From contig CAMJPH010000004.1 of NCBI GenBank assembly GCA_946407715.1, forward strand, positions 9,822 to 73,821: a stretch of 64,000 nt of DNA. The letters run 5' to 3'. This DNA comes from an uncultured Bacteroidales bacterium (lineage in GTDB: Bacteria > Bacteroidota > Bacteroidia > Bacteroidales > WCHB1-69). Of this stretch, positions 1 through 8,175 are shown in pieces (position 1 is the stretch's first letter; every line of letters starts with the position of its first letter). Both the position numbers and the translations under genes were made by a program. Under the pieces are notes generated by a model. That model searched no databases. It was not told the DNA's origin and worked only from the letters and a program-made list of their open reading frames with translations.

Positions 1-497
1 CAAAACATACAAGGTATTGTTACGACTGTCGCAGAAACAAACTTCTGTTTTCGACAAAGGAAAAGGCTGAACGCTACATATCATTTAATTCGGCAGCGAT
101 AAAAGAAGAAAGCGGCTATGCACCAGTGCGTGCCTATTATTGTGTGGCTTGTGGAGGATGGCATGTGACCCACCTGTCTGAATTCCAATCACAATCAAAG
201 TATGAAGAGTTCTGTGACAGCTTGGTGAAAAGAAAAAAGAACAAAGTGTCAAAACCTGTTGCGGTTCAACCTGTCGCTTCTGATTCTCTAGAATCCCTTC
301 GTGAATCTTGCCAAAAGGCAATGAAGAAGATTTCGAAATACTATGCAAAAGGACTGAATATCCAATGCGAGAAGGAAATACTACGTATCACAGAAATGTT
401 ACAAAACAGCACCATCTTGTCGGACAACTTTAAGGAGTCCTACTATGGTATGCTTGAGATTATTGGCTCTCAAATTCTCTTAAATACTGTTGCATAA
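1..497 (+). CDS. 5'-truncated Cys/His zinc-binding-like protein of unknown function
   Basis: The reading frame is open from position 3 to the TAA at 495-497 with no stop, so the gene begins left of the window; the GTG at 126 is an internal codon, not a convincing start. The visible part has two possible metal-binding pairs: CYDC near the left edge and YCVACGGWHVTH about 40 residues later, which together give CxxC...CxxC followed by two His. This pattern is common in small zinc-binding proteins of Bacteroidota mobile DNA. The C-terminal half is Lys/Glu-rich and helical in character. The family is not identified. It is followed by a promoter and an unrelated orphan gene, which is consistent with an accessory region. 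Confidence 0.7.
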   Translation, partial: KHTRYCYDCRRNKLLFSTKEKAERYISFNSAAIKEESGYAPVRAYYCVACGGWHVTHLSEFQSQSKYEEFCDSLVKRKKNKVSKPVAVQPVASDSLESLRESCQKAMKKISKYYAKGLNIQCEKEILRITEMLQNSTILSDNFKESYYGMLEIIGSQILLNTVA

Positions 498-554
498 TGC
501 GAGGTTGTTTATTCAAACCGAAAAATCCCGAAAATAGGTTTCGCATAATTTTGA

Positions 555-562
555 TATTTTTG
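555..562 (+). promoter_or_regulatory. Bacteroidota -7 element upstream of the 606 gene
   Basis: TATTTTTG matches TAnnTTTG. It lies 43 bases before the ATG at 606. The bases just downstream (GCAGCATCAAA) are nearly the same as those after the promoters at 2165 and 4851. Confidence 0.6.
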
Positions 563-605
563 CAGCATCAAATCAAATGTATAATCATACAATAAAAGAA
601 TAAAT

Positions 606-1043
606 ATGGAATTAACAACAAGAGAAAAAAGAGTGATTGTTAAACGGTTGATTAGCAAGAACAAAGTCGAATTTGATAGTTTGTTAAGCGAGTTGGTTTG
701 TTCTAATTATAGTTCAACAAAGGGCGACAGTTTTGATTTTCAATTAAATTCAATTGAACTACGCGAATTAACATCTAAAGAATGGACGATCTTTTTGAGT
801 ATGCCAGTTCGGATTTTGCAATGGATAGTGGAAAGTTTCACATCAACTATCAACAAAAAGTACTGCCAATCATTAACCGAACAGGAAGCCCTTGATGAAA
901 TGTGGAGAACGCTAAAGAATGAAAACAAGGTGGACGTACTAATGTTCATATTTGGTTTTACCGAGGATGAATTAAAAGAGTACTTTGCTGGGCAAATCTC
1001 TATGATCTACCAAAAGTACAATTTCCAATCGATGGAATCGTAA
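606..1043 (+). CDS. hypothetical protein, 145 aa
   Basis: I do not recognise a family. The protein has no signal peptide or membrane segment and is rich in Glu, Lys and Leu. The C-terminal half (about residues 95-135) reads as helical, with segments such as EALDEMWRTL and EDELKEYF. It has its own promoter (555-562), and the ATG at 606 is the first good start after it. It sits between a zinc-binding orphan and the WYL regulator of the retron, so it may be island cargo; a direct functional link to the retron is not shown. Confidence 0.6.
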   Translation: MELTTREKRVIVKRLISKNKVEFDSLLSELVCSNYSSTKGDSFDFQLNSIELRELTSKEWTIFLSMPVRILQWIVESFTSTINKKYCQSLTEQEALDEMWRTLKNENKVDVLMFIFGFTEDELKEYFAGQISMIYQKYNFQSMES

Positions 1044-1053
1044 TCAGCCGAAC

Positions 1054-1070
1054 GAATATCAACAATATTC
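1054..1070. repeat. Short inverted repeat before the WYL gene
   Basis: GAATAT-caaca-ATATTC is a perfect 6-base inverted repeat 40 bases before the WYL start. It could be a regulator-binding site or a weak hairpin after the 606 gene. No T-run follows, so a terminator is unlikely. The short arms make it only suggestive. Confidence 0.3.
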
Positions 1071-1109
1071 AAGGTCTAAAAAACAAACACGAACTATAAT
1101 ATTAAATCT

Positions 1110-2156
1110 ATGCCTGCAAACAAGAATGCTGTAACAAGGTACAAAGTGTTAGACGAATTGCTGTCCGACAAGTACCATTACTATAACATACACGAACTGA
1201 CTGAAAAGATCAATGACAGATTGGACGAATACGGATACAAGCCTGTTTCATCGCGAATGATTGAGAAAGACATCGAGTACTTGTCTGAACGTCCGTTCTG
1301 TGCGAACATTCAAAGGTTCAGGCACGAGGGCAAACGTTGTATTAAATACGAAGACCCATCGTTTTCCATCTTTACAAAGGAGCTTTCAGAGGATGAAAAG
1401 ATTCTTTTGCACGAGGTGCTTAGCACTATAGGCCAATTTGACGGGCTTGACAATTTCTACTGGCTTGACGGATTGAAGCAGCGGTTGAAAGACAGCGAGT
1501 CCAACCAGAAAAAGATAATCTTTTTCGCCAACAATCCGGACCTTGAGAACTCAAATCTATTGGGTCGGCTTTTTTCCTCTATCTCGAACAAGGTCGCACT
1601 CAAAATGATCTACAAGCCATTTGAACTTGAGAAAGAAACCTTTTTGTTCTATCCGTATGCCTTGAAACAATATAATGGACGTTGGTTTGTCTTCGGTAGG
1701 AAAGACGAAACGGATATGATATATAATCTCGCCATCGATAGAATCCGAAAAATCGAACCGAAGCCGAATGCGGCCTACATCGATTCGGATTTCAATCTGG
1801 AAGACCACATTTTTGATGTGGTTGGTGTCTCGATCCCCTTCGATGCTGAAATCGACGACATATTACTCTGGGTCTCGGACAAGTCTTACAACTATGTCAG
1901 GACTAAACCATTGCATCCGACCCAAAAGGAAGTAAAGGGGACTGCCGATTTAAAACTGCGCGATAACTATCCCCAACTTAACGGAGGCCGTTTCATTAGA
2001 TTGAGATGCATTGTCAACTATGAACTTAAACAAACCATAGCGTCTATGCTCGGAGAAATGATTGTGCTTGAACCTGTCATTCTTCGTGATGAAATGGAAC
2101 GATGCATTATCGCACAAAGTGAAAAATATAAAGCTATACGAAAAAAGGATGCGTAA
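1110..2156 (+). CDS. WYL-domain transcriptional regulator
   Basis: The 348-residue protein has an N-terminal winged-helix-like segment (residues about 8-60, with SSRMIEKDIEYL resembling the recognition helix of HTH_11/DeoR-type WYL proteins). A WYL domain follows at about 155-215, where FYPYALKQYNGRWFVFGR matches the WYL core with WFV in place of WYL; a WCX-like C-terminal region extends to the end. WYL proteins are ligand-sensing regulators, often repressors or activators beside bacterial defence genes, and their ligands may include nucleic acids or nucleotides. It ends 28 bases before the left arm of the retron ncRNA repeat and lies on the same strand. It therefore probably controls, or senses the product of, the ncRNA-RT-HEPN unit. 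That role is inferred from position. Confidence 0.9.
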   Translation: MPANKNAVTRYKVLDELLSDKYHYYNIHELTEKINDRLDEYGYKPVSSRMIEKDIEYLSERPFCANIQRFRHEGKRCIKYEDPSFSIFTKELSEDEKILLHEVLSTIGQFDGLDNFYWLDGLKQRLKDSESNQKKIIFFANNPDLENSNLLGRLFSSISNKVALKMIYKPFELEKETFLFYPYALKQYNGRWFVFGRKDETDMIYNLAIDRIRKIEPKPNAAYIDSDFNLEDHIFDVVGVSIPFDAEIDDILLWVSDKSYNYVRTKPLHPTQKEVKGTADLKLRDNYPQLNGGRFIRLRCIVNYELKQTIASMLGEMIVLEPVILRDEMERCIIAQSEKYKAIRKKDA

Positions 2157-2164
2157 ATAAATCT

Positions 2165-2172
2165 TATTTTTG
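2165..2172 (+). promoter_or_regulatory. -7 element for the retron ncRNA/RT transcript
   Basis: TATTTTTG matches TAnnTTTG. Bacteroidota transcripts usually begin a few bases after this element, placing the start near 2178-2181, just before the left repeat arm at 2185. A transcript beginning exactly at a retron a1 repeat is what the retron model predicts. Confidence 0.65.
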
Positions 2173-2179
2173 CGGCATC

Positions 2180-2378
2180 AAAACAAACGTTCTTTGAGAG
2201 TCCTTCTGAAATGGCATTTTGAAAACTGTCTGGCGTCTTGCCAGATTTCCAGGTCAAACTGGAAAAGCAATGTTAGTGCGTTATTGTTTTAAGGTGTTTG
2301 GATGTGTTTGGATGTTATTATAGTGATATATGGCATATACAAAGAAAACGAATTTCAGAAGACTCTCACGAACGTTTT
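2180..2378 (+). ncRNA. Predicted retron msr-msd non-coding RNA
   Basis: A 28-base arm at 2185-2212 (starting AAACGTTC, ending TTCTGAAAT) is nearly complementary to 2352-2377 (starting ATTTCAGAAG, ending GAACGTTT). The mismatches and one-base offsets sit in the middle. This is the a1/a2 arrangement of retrons, directly upstream of the RT start at 2390. Right after a1 come two perfect hairpins typical of an msr: TCTGGC-gtctt-GCCAGA (2229-2245) and TTTCCAG-gtcaaa-CTGGAAA (2246-2265). The remaining 2266-2351 is the candidate msd. It is G/T-rich and contains a tandem copy of TGTTTGGATG (2295-2304, 2305-2314). I see no strong long msd stem by eye, so the msr/msd boundary is unresolved. Confidence 0.8.
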
Positions 2379-2389
2379 AGTATGTACAG

Positions 2390-3793
2390 ATGAATAGAGA
2401 AACTATTGCTGAAAAAGCGGAGAAAATGACGGAGAAGCAGGACCTGCTTCATTTGCTAAATGAAGTGAAGGTTGACATGCTTGGAGACAAGGCTCATCCC
2501 TTCAGTCTTCGACAGCTCTGCTATTACTGTAACCCAAGAGTTAACAGGAAAAGATACACTGATTTCGAGATCCCCAAAAAATCCGGAGGCAAGAGACGCA
2601 TTTCCGCTCCAGTCAACGGCCTGAAATCTATACTTTCATGCCTGAATATCATTTTCCAAGCCATGTACGAACCCTCAGAAAATGCGATGGGGTTTGCTGT
2701 GGGGAAATCTGTCGTTGACAATGCCAAGATACATGTCGGCAAGAATTATGTGTTCAATACGGATTTGAAGGATTTCTTCCCAAGCATTCACCAAGCTCGT
2801 GTTTGGAAACGATTGCAATTGCCGCCCTTCAATTTCAATCAAAATATAGCTAACGTCATGGCTGGCCTTTGTTGTATGAAGGTAAGCAGTCCCGAAGGTG
2901 ACAAGTATGTTCTTCCGCAAGGGGCACCCACTTCTCCCATAATCACAAATATGATATGCGACAAACTGGACAGGAGACTGAACGGGCTTGCGAACCGCTT
3001 TGGCCTGACATATACAAGATACGCAGACGACATTACTTTCAGTAGCATGCATAATGTTTATCAGGAGGATGGGGAGTTTATCAAGGAACTTCGTAGAATC
3101 ATAGAAGACCAGAATTTCACTATCAATGACTCCAAGACAAGGCTTCAGAGAAAGGGTTCACGACAAGAAGTGACAGGACTGACCGTGTGTGCCGCTCCTA
3201 ATGTGACAAAACAATATGTCCACAACATACGTTCTTTGCTTGCTATCTGGGAACACCATGGATATGACATTGCATACAGGCGTTTTCTTCCTCGATATAT
3301 CGGAGAGAAAGGGCATGTAAAAAAAGGATCGCCGAATTTGGACAGTGTTTTGGCTGGCAAGCTTCTGTATTTGAAGATGGTCAAGGGCGCGGACAATCCG
3401 TTATATGCAAAATTGCAATGTCGTTTCGACAATTTGATTGGAACAATGAATGGCGAAATGACTTCTGACACAGAATTACGCTTCCTATATACAATGGGGG
3501 CCAAAGAATTCGACTTCACACATTCCAAAGGAAAATTGGAGAAAATTCAGGATGGTTTCTGCTATATAGAGAATGCTGCCAGAATACCTTTCAAGATCAG
3601 CAAGCAATTGTCACAAGATGATTTAAATAATGACAATATCCAGATTTCGTATTGCGATAACGGGAAATCAAGGTTTTACTTGGTCCACAAACCGTTCCTG
3701 CAAAAACAGCCCAAGGACGACTCTCGCAACGATGAACTGAATAAGAAACTTACTGCTTTATGCGATTCTGGTTTTGATTTAAACATTTTATAA
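2390..3793 (+). CDS. Retron-type reverse transcriptase
   Basis: The 467-residue protein carries the full set of retron RT marks. These are an RT1-like FEIPKKSGGKRRISAP (residues 59-74), the domain-X motif NAKIH (111-115, NAxxH), NTDLKDFF with catalytic Asp125, QGAPTSP (177-183), the active site YADD (211-214) and the domain-Y motif VTG (261-263) inside EVTGLTV. Retron RTs copy part of their own ncRNA into multicopy single-stranded DNA joined to the RNA. The roughly 150 C-terminal residues beyond the thumb are longer than in a minimal retron RT and may contact the partner protein. The ncRNA is immediately upstream and the HEPN-like gene starts one base after the stop, so the two proteins are translated from one mRNA. 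NAxxH and VTG together argue against a group II intron or DRT/Abi RT. Confidence 0.95.
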   Translation: MNRETIAEKAEKMTEKQDLLHLLNEVKVDMLGDKAHPFSLRQLCYYCNPRVNRKRYTDFEIPKKSGGKRRISAPVNGLKSILSCLNIIFQAMYEPSENAMGFAVGKSVVDNAKIHVGKNYVFNTDLKDFFPSIHQARVWKRLQLPPFNFNQNIANVMAGLCCMKVSSPEGDKYVLPQGAPTSPIITNMICDKLDRRLNGLANRFGLTYTRYADDITFSSMHNVYQEDGEFIKELRRIIEDQNFTINDSKTRLQRKGSRQEVTGLTVCAAPNVTKQYVHNIRSLLAIWEHHGYDIAYRRFLPRYIGEKGHVKKGSPNLDSVLAGKLLYLKMVKGADNPLYAKLQCRFDNLIGTMNGEMTSDTELRFLYTMGAKEFDFTHSKGKLEKIQDGFCYIENAARIPFKISKQLSQDDLNNDNIQISYCDNGKSRFYLVHKPFLQKQPKDDSRNDELNKKLTALCDSGFDLNIL

Positions 3794-3794
3794 G

Positions 3795-4691
3795 ATGGCT
3801 CAAGACAAAGAAAAATTAAAAAAATTGTTGGATTTCATCAAAGCATTGGCTGAAGAAGAAGGTAATGAATGGTTTGTTGATGAATTGAAAATGAATTTTC
3901 CTTCTGTTCAGACAACGCAGGGCAATCTGGCTAACAGTATGGAGATTGAAAATCTGAACATGAGAATTTCAAGTATAGAGAAATATCTCGGCCTTGACTT
4001 CAGTACTGATACAACAGATTCCATAATTGACTATTCGAGAATAGGAGGTAAAGAGAACAGGAACAGGCTTGAAAGCGACAATCGTGAAATGTTGCGTTGG
4101 CGATACGGAACCCGGTCACATATACAAGATTTTTATGAGTATTGCCGGTGTGCTCATCAACAAGCCGAGTTCCTATTGAATTACTTTTATGAGAACGTCG
4201 AACAAGACTTGCAATCTTCCATACAACACATAAAGTGGTTCTTGCCAGACTATTTTACTATACGAGATACGATAAGTGATGTCTCCGAAATACCTTACGC
4301 AAATAAACTATCGGCTTTTTACAAAGAACACCAAAACGAGCTTGGCTTTTATAACAGATCTATACTGGAGAAGACTAATACCACAAGAAACGAACTGTTA
4401 CACAGGAGTCCTTCAAATAAAGATCTGCAAGAATGGAAGAAGTTCTTCAATACTATGAAAAATAGTGGCTTCCCGGTGTCAGAAATCTCATTTGATTTTA
4501 AGGTGTCTGAAATAAAAAAAGATGAGCAACTGTATAGGAACTTTATAATAAAATACGGTTATACGAACAAAGAATACCAGAATTATTTGTGGCATCTTTT
4601 CGTGGAAAGGAAACCGTATGGAGAAGTGTTACAGGCAGTCAAGACCCTCGCTGGGATCATACAGTCAAATGTAGTCCCTTCCGACAGGTGA
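3795..4691 (+). CDS. HEPN-like retron-associated effector candidate
   Basis: The 298-residue protein begins one base after the RT stop, so it is almost certainly co-translated. Residues 198-203 read RNELLH, the R-x4-H (RNxxxH) signature of HEPN ribonucleases, near the end of a helical stretch (about 110-205) that starts with a long helix around YEYCRCAHQQAEFLLNYF. The N-terminal 60 residues look like a small helical bundle followed by a short coiled segment (MEIENLNMRISSIEKYL). The last 80 residues form a separate mixed region. In a retron the third gene is normally the toxin held in check by the RT-msDNA complex, so an RNase that cuts RNA on phage infection is the natural inference. The HEPN call rests on one motif and needs a profile search; no standard retron effector (HNH, TOPRIM, 2TM, nucleoside deoxyribosyltransferase) is seen. 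Confidence 0.65.
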   Translation: MAQDKEKLKKLLDFIKALAEEEGNEWFVDELKMNFPSVQTTQGNLANSMEIENLNMRISSIEKYLGLDFSTDTTDSIIDYSRIGGKENRNRLESDNREMLRWRYGTRSHIQDFYEYCRCAHQQAEFLLNYFYENVEQDLQSSIQHIKWFLPDYFTIRDTISDVSEIPYANKLSAFYKEHQNELGFYNRSILEKTNTTRNELLHRSPSNKDLQEWKKFFNTMKNSGFPVSEISFDFKVSEIKKDEQLYRNFIIKYGYTNKEYQNYLWHLFVERKPYGEVLQAVKTLAGIIQSNVVPSDR

Positions 4692-4727
4692 GAACAAGAT
4701 CAATATGTCTTGTTCAAGCATTTTTTT
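4692..4727 (+). terminator. Rho-independent terminator of the retron operon
   Basis: GAACAAGA (4692-4699) pairs perfectly with TCTTGTTC (4708-4715) over an 8-base loop, and seven T follow at 4721-4727. It begins directly after the stop codon of the HEPN-like gene. Confidence 0.7.
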
Positions 4728-4850
4728 AACGAACATCTGTTCATATACCGATAAGGTTTTTCAATGGACTAATGGAATGAGGTCAGAATGCCAAAACATA
4801 AATTATGAACAATCCAAACCAATACGAATATAGGGTTCGCGAAGTAGTTG

Positions 4851-4858
4851 TATTTTTG
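4851..4858 (+). promoter_or_regulatory. -7 element for the tandem paralogue genes
   Basis: TATTTTTG (TAnnTTTG) lies 21 bases before the ATG at 4880. The following GCGGCATAAAA resembles the sequence after the retron promoter. Confidence 0.65.
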
Positions 4859-4879
4859 CGGCATAAAAAATGAGCATCC

Positions 4880-6568
4880 ATGGATGAAAAAAGAGTTATA
4901 AACAGAGATTATATTGGAGTAGTTGTTGAAGAGTGTGGACTGCTCCAATACAAAGAAATTGACATTAACTACCCTCGGGAACTTGTGGCGGAAATGACAG
5001 CTATGGAAAAGGACGAACAATCAACTATAATTGATGCACAGAGACTTTTTTGGAAATATTACCCGAAGGATAGCACTGGAGATAAAGGATTAAACTACCT
5101 ATTCCCTAACAGTTATGAATCAACTTATAATGTGTGGTCACATGCTCCGAAGTTTTTCAATCAACAAGATTTCCCAATCGATAAAGTTGATGTTGGTGGC
5201 CTTATGTCAACATGTCACATTGAAGAATATCTACTATACCCCTGTGGTTTTAATACCGAGAAAGAATATGTGCAATTTCTTGAACACAGAGAGCAGTTTT
5301 TTTTCTGTGAAAATCAGATATTAACCCTTAAAGAGTTCCAAGAGCAATATGATGGAGATCCTGAAAGGTATGCTAAAGAAATAATAGAACTTGAAAAATT
5401 GGAGAATAGCGATTTCAAGTATACTATTGAAATGGAGGATCTTCGGGAAAAATTCAAGGATGAAGTTCGTAAAAGAACAGAACGAGACCTTAAACAATTG
5501 GAAAATGAAATACGATCATATTTTATCAAGGGCTGCGTTCGTTATGTCCATGCGATTTGCTATGATAGGTTAAGGGAGAATCTCCCTAAGTCCGCTTTCA
5601 TGTTTTCTACTGATAATTTGGGTTGGACTACATATAAACATCAATTATCCCAAATAGAACGCTTTGAAATCCACACGAACTATGGTTATGGGTCAAGATC
5701 GTATGCCTATTGTAATCTTTTCTACAAAGATATACCGATACTCCCATATACAGATGTGATTAAATACTCTTCTGTCGCATGGTTGCAAATTGTGAACTAT
5801 ACTCGTAGTTTTGTTCCTCAGAGAGAGGTCTGTTGGGAAAAGACGTTTGATTTTGTGATTGCGGTGTCCAATTTGATAAAAAAGAATCCCCAAAAATTTA
5901 TTGACGAGTTCATTGTGGATGAGATTAGTCAGCTGTTAAAACAACTGAAAGAGATTTTAAGGAACTCCCCTAAAGAGCTAAAAGAACACTTTGAAAGATA
6001 TAAAATAGAAGACAGAAGAACAACATTTGTTTGGAGTACAGGATTGGATCAAGAATCCTACAAAATTTTCCCGGAAGAACTTGCCGATGCTGAAAAAGTC
6101 GAAAAAATTACCGGTTGTTTGTTCTTTCTTGATAATATGCGTAAATTGAATGAGTTCATTCCTGTGATACGTGTATTCATAAACGATTTGATCGCATTGA
6201 ACAATCAAATAACCCCGATGATTGACTCCTATCTGTCTAAATTGTCGGAGGAAATACAACAGAATATGGCAGAAATAGAAGATCTGGCAGAAGCTATAAA
6301 GGAGGTTAAATCGCGTATGAAAAAATGCAAAGAGGAGAATGCTCCAGATTTGATCAAGGCACTCAATCTCAAAGAGGATCTCCTAAATGATTACTTGGAA
6401 AATCATCCTCTTATAACAGATGCTTATCAGGAATATACCATTATGAGAGAAAAGTTAAGGGAACTTGATTGCCAAAAAGAAGAGAAATCCACGCATTTGC
6501 GGTTGCGAAAGAACTTTTCAAAGAGATTTGAGGAATGTAAAGAGAGGATTAATAGACTTATGAAATAG
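4880..6568 (+). CDS. Unknown large protein with C-terminal coiled coil, paralogue 1
   Basis: I do not recognise the family of this 562-residue protein. It is cytosolic in character (no signal peptide or membrane helix). It shares order and wording with the next gene: INRDYIGVV near the start, YPRELV at about 31, KYYPK, a central W..I.N.TRSF block, FIVDEI, KITGCLFFL and a long charged helical C-terminus (about residues 430-560) that should form a coiled coil. Relative to its neighbour it carries an insertion of roughly 50 Glu/Lys-rich residues near 150-215. It has its own promoter behind the retron terminator. A partner role to the retron, a stand-alone defence gene or simple cargo are all possible; nothing in the sequence decides. 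Confidence 0.75.
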   Translation: MDEKRVINRDYIGVVVEECGLLQYKEIDINYPRELVAEMTAMEKDEQSTIIDAQRLFWKYYPKDSTGDKGLNYLFPNSYESTYNVWSHAPKFFNQQDFPIDKVDVGGLMSTCHIEEYLLYPCGFNTEKEYVQFLEHREQFFFCENQILTLKEFQEQYDGDPERYAKEIIELEKLENSDFKYTIEMEDLREKFKDEVRKRTERDLKQLENEIRSYFIKGCVRYVHAICYDRLRENLPKSAFMFSTDNLGWTTYKHQLSQIERFEIHTNYGYGSRSYAYCNLFYKDIPILPYTDVIKYSSVAWLQIVNYTRSFVPQREVCWEKTFDFVIAVSNLIKKNPQKFIDEFIVDEISQLLKQLKEILRNSPKELKEHFERYKIEDRRTTFVWSTGLDQESYKIFPEELADAEKVEKITGCLFFLDNMRKLNEFIPVIRVFINDLIALNNQITPMIDSYLSKLSEEIQQNMAEIEDLAEAIKEVKSRMKKCKEENAPDLIKALNLKEDLLNDYLENHPLITDAYQEYTIMREKLRELDCQKEEKSTHLRLRKNFSKRFEECKERINRLMK

Positions 6569-6624
6569 TGGGATTGTAAAATAGAGTGCTGGAAAAATAT
6601 AGTAACAGATTGAAACAAATAAAC

Positions 6625-8121
6625 ATGGATAATAAGCGAATAATTAACAGAGATTTTATCGGGGTGATAAAGGATGAGGGAGGTCGGTTTAAATATGACG
6701 AGGTTGAAATCCATTATCCACGAGAACTTGTGGCAGCGATTGAGGCGATGAGTAAGGATGATGATTGTACGATAATGGATGTCCAGGGCATTTTTTTAAA
6801 GTATTACCCCAAGCAGACAATCAACGAACGTTTTTATCATTACATTTACCCATATTCGTATAGATGTTATTGTAAAAGTGTTGCTGATGCCCCCGAATTC
6901 TGTTCTTTTGATAGTTATAAACGAAGCCTCGTCAATCAGGGAGGATATTTGCTGAGAAACAATGAAACGCTTCTGGGATTTGAATCCCAAGAAGCATATC
7001 AAAAGACTACTGCATGGCTTTGCGATGAGATGAATATTGAACCGGCGGAATGTTCTAATCTATTACGAAGAAATTTTTCCCGTAATATTATTAGGTATAT
7101 ATATGCGCGTAATTATCATGAAACCTTGGAATCCATCAAATCTTCGGTATTGATTTACTCCGATGAGAAGTCAGGGTGGAGGACGGTCTCTGTTGATTTC
7201 GGTGGCGGACTTTCGGTGACTATTTCAACTAATTTTTCTTTTCCGTGTAACTGGTATATTGATGTCAGAGTCTATCTAAATAATATTGTGATATTACCTT
7301 ATTTGGATTCAGTCATATACCCGAGCACTCAATGGCAGATTTTTCATAACGCAACACGCTCTTTTGAAAAAGAAGATCGAGACACATGCTGGCAAAGTAT
7401 GTTTTTATTTCTGGTGGATGTCGCAAATATGTGGATAGAAAGTCCGCAACGTTTTGTTTCTAAGTATATTGTGGAAGAAATTAAGGGAGCTGTTTCTGGT
7501 CTAGATTATATATTACAATCTTCCGATGAACAGTTGCTGGAACAATTCAAGAATTTCCCAGAAGGGAAAAAGCGGACTTCGTATGTTGGAGAAATGCTTG
7601 ATTCCACTTTAATTGAGACAGAACCAGAACTGACTATGATGTTTGAAAAATCGGATAAAATTACAGGACTACTATGCTTTTTGCACTTATTTCGCCAGTT
7701 GAGTGAGTTTGACTCATCTGTCTGCCAATTCATTGACAAATTGACGGCTCTGAATGAACAGATGTCCCCTTTGATAGAGTCAAAACTTTTAGAATTGCAT
7801 AAACAGATTCAATTAAACAAAATAGAATTGGATGAACTAAATAAGGCTATACGAGACGGAAAATCCAGGATAAAAGTATATAAGAAAGAGTATTTTCGAG
7901 AATTCGAAGAATTCTTGAATTTAACAGGAGTTGATCGAAAAAATTATCTAAGAGATGAACCACAATTTGCCGAAGTGTATCAGAAATATAAATCTCAAAA
8001 AGAACAAATAAAAGAACTTAAGCAAGATTTGGATAATAAATCGGCTCATTTGTGTTTGCAGAAAAACTTCATGAAAAAATTTGAGGAATGTCAGAAAAGA
8101 ATTGTGACGTACTTGACATAA
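6625..8121 (+). CDS. Unknown large protein with C-terminal coiled coil, paralogue 2
   Basis: The frame is open from a GTG at 6586, but the ATG at 6625 opens MDNKRIINRDFIGV, which aligns with MDEKRVINRDYIGV at the start of the upstream gene, so 6625 is chosen (498 residues). Matching blocks continue through YPRELVAAIEAM, KYYPK, SGWRTV, TRSFEKEDRDTCWQ, YIVEEI, KITGLLCFL and a coiled-coil tail with LNEQMSPLIESKL. The spacing to the upstream stop is 56 bases with no clear terminator, so the pair is probably one operon. The divergence between the copies is large, so this is an old duplication rather than an assembly artefact. The function is unknown. Confidence 0.75.
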   Translation: MDNKRIINRDFIGVIKDEGGRFKYDEVEIHYPRELVAAIEAMSKDDDCTIMDVQGIFLKYYPKQTINERFYHYIYPYSYRCYCKSVADAPEFCSFDSYKRSLVNQGGYLLRNNETLLGFESQEAYQKTTAWLCDEMNIEPAECSNLLRRNFSRNIIRYIYARNYHETLESIKSSVLIYSDEKSGWRTVSVDFGGGLSVTISTNFSFPCNWYIDVRVYLNNIVILPYLDSVIYPSTQWQIFHNATRSFEKEDRDTCWQSMFLFLVDVANMWIESPQRFVSKYIVEEIKGAVSGLDYILQSSDEQLLEQFKNFPEGKKRTSYVGEMLDSTLIETEPELTMMFEKSDKITGLLCFLHLFRQLSEFDSSVCQFIDKLTALNEQMSPLIESKLLELHKQIQLNKIELDELNKAIRDGKSRIKVYKKEYFREFEEFLNLTGVDRKNYLRDEPQFAEVYQKYKSQKEQIKELKQDLDNKSAHLCLQKNFMKKFEECQKRIVTYLT

Positions 8122-8175
8122 GTGGAATAATAATAGTACGTTGAAATGATTAACAATCCAAAACTATGATTTATT

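Noticed and set aside
2018..2257. Minus-strand frame across the end of the WYL gene and the retron ncRNA
   Set aside because: It overlaps the left repeat arm and a coding gene and has no family or promoter; the region is better explained by the ncRNA.
2390..3793. Group II intron maturase or DRT/Abi reverse transcriptase
   Set aside because: NAxxH and VTG motifs, the upstream a1/a2 repeats and the absence of intron domains or maturase/HNH parts point to a retron.
6586..6624. Upstream GTG start for the second paralogue
   Set aside because: The paralogue upstream aligns with MDNKR at 6625, so the extra 13 codons are leader.
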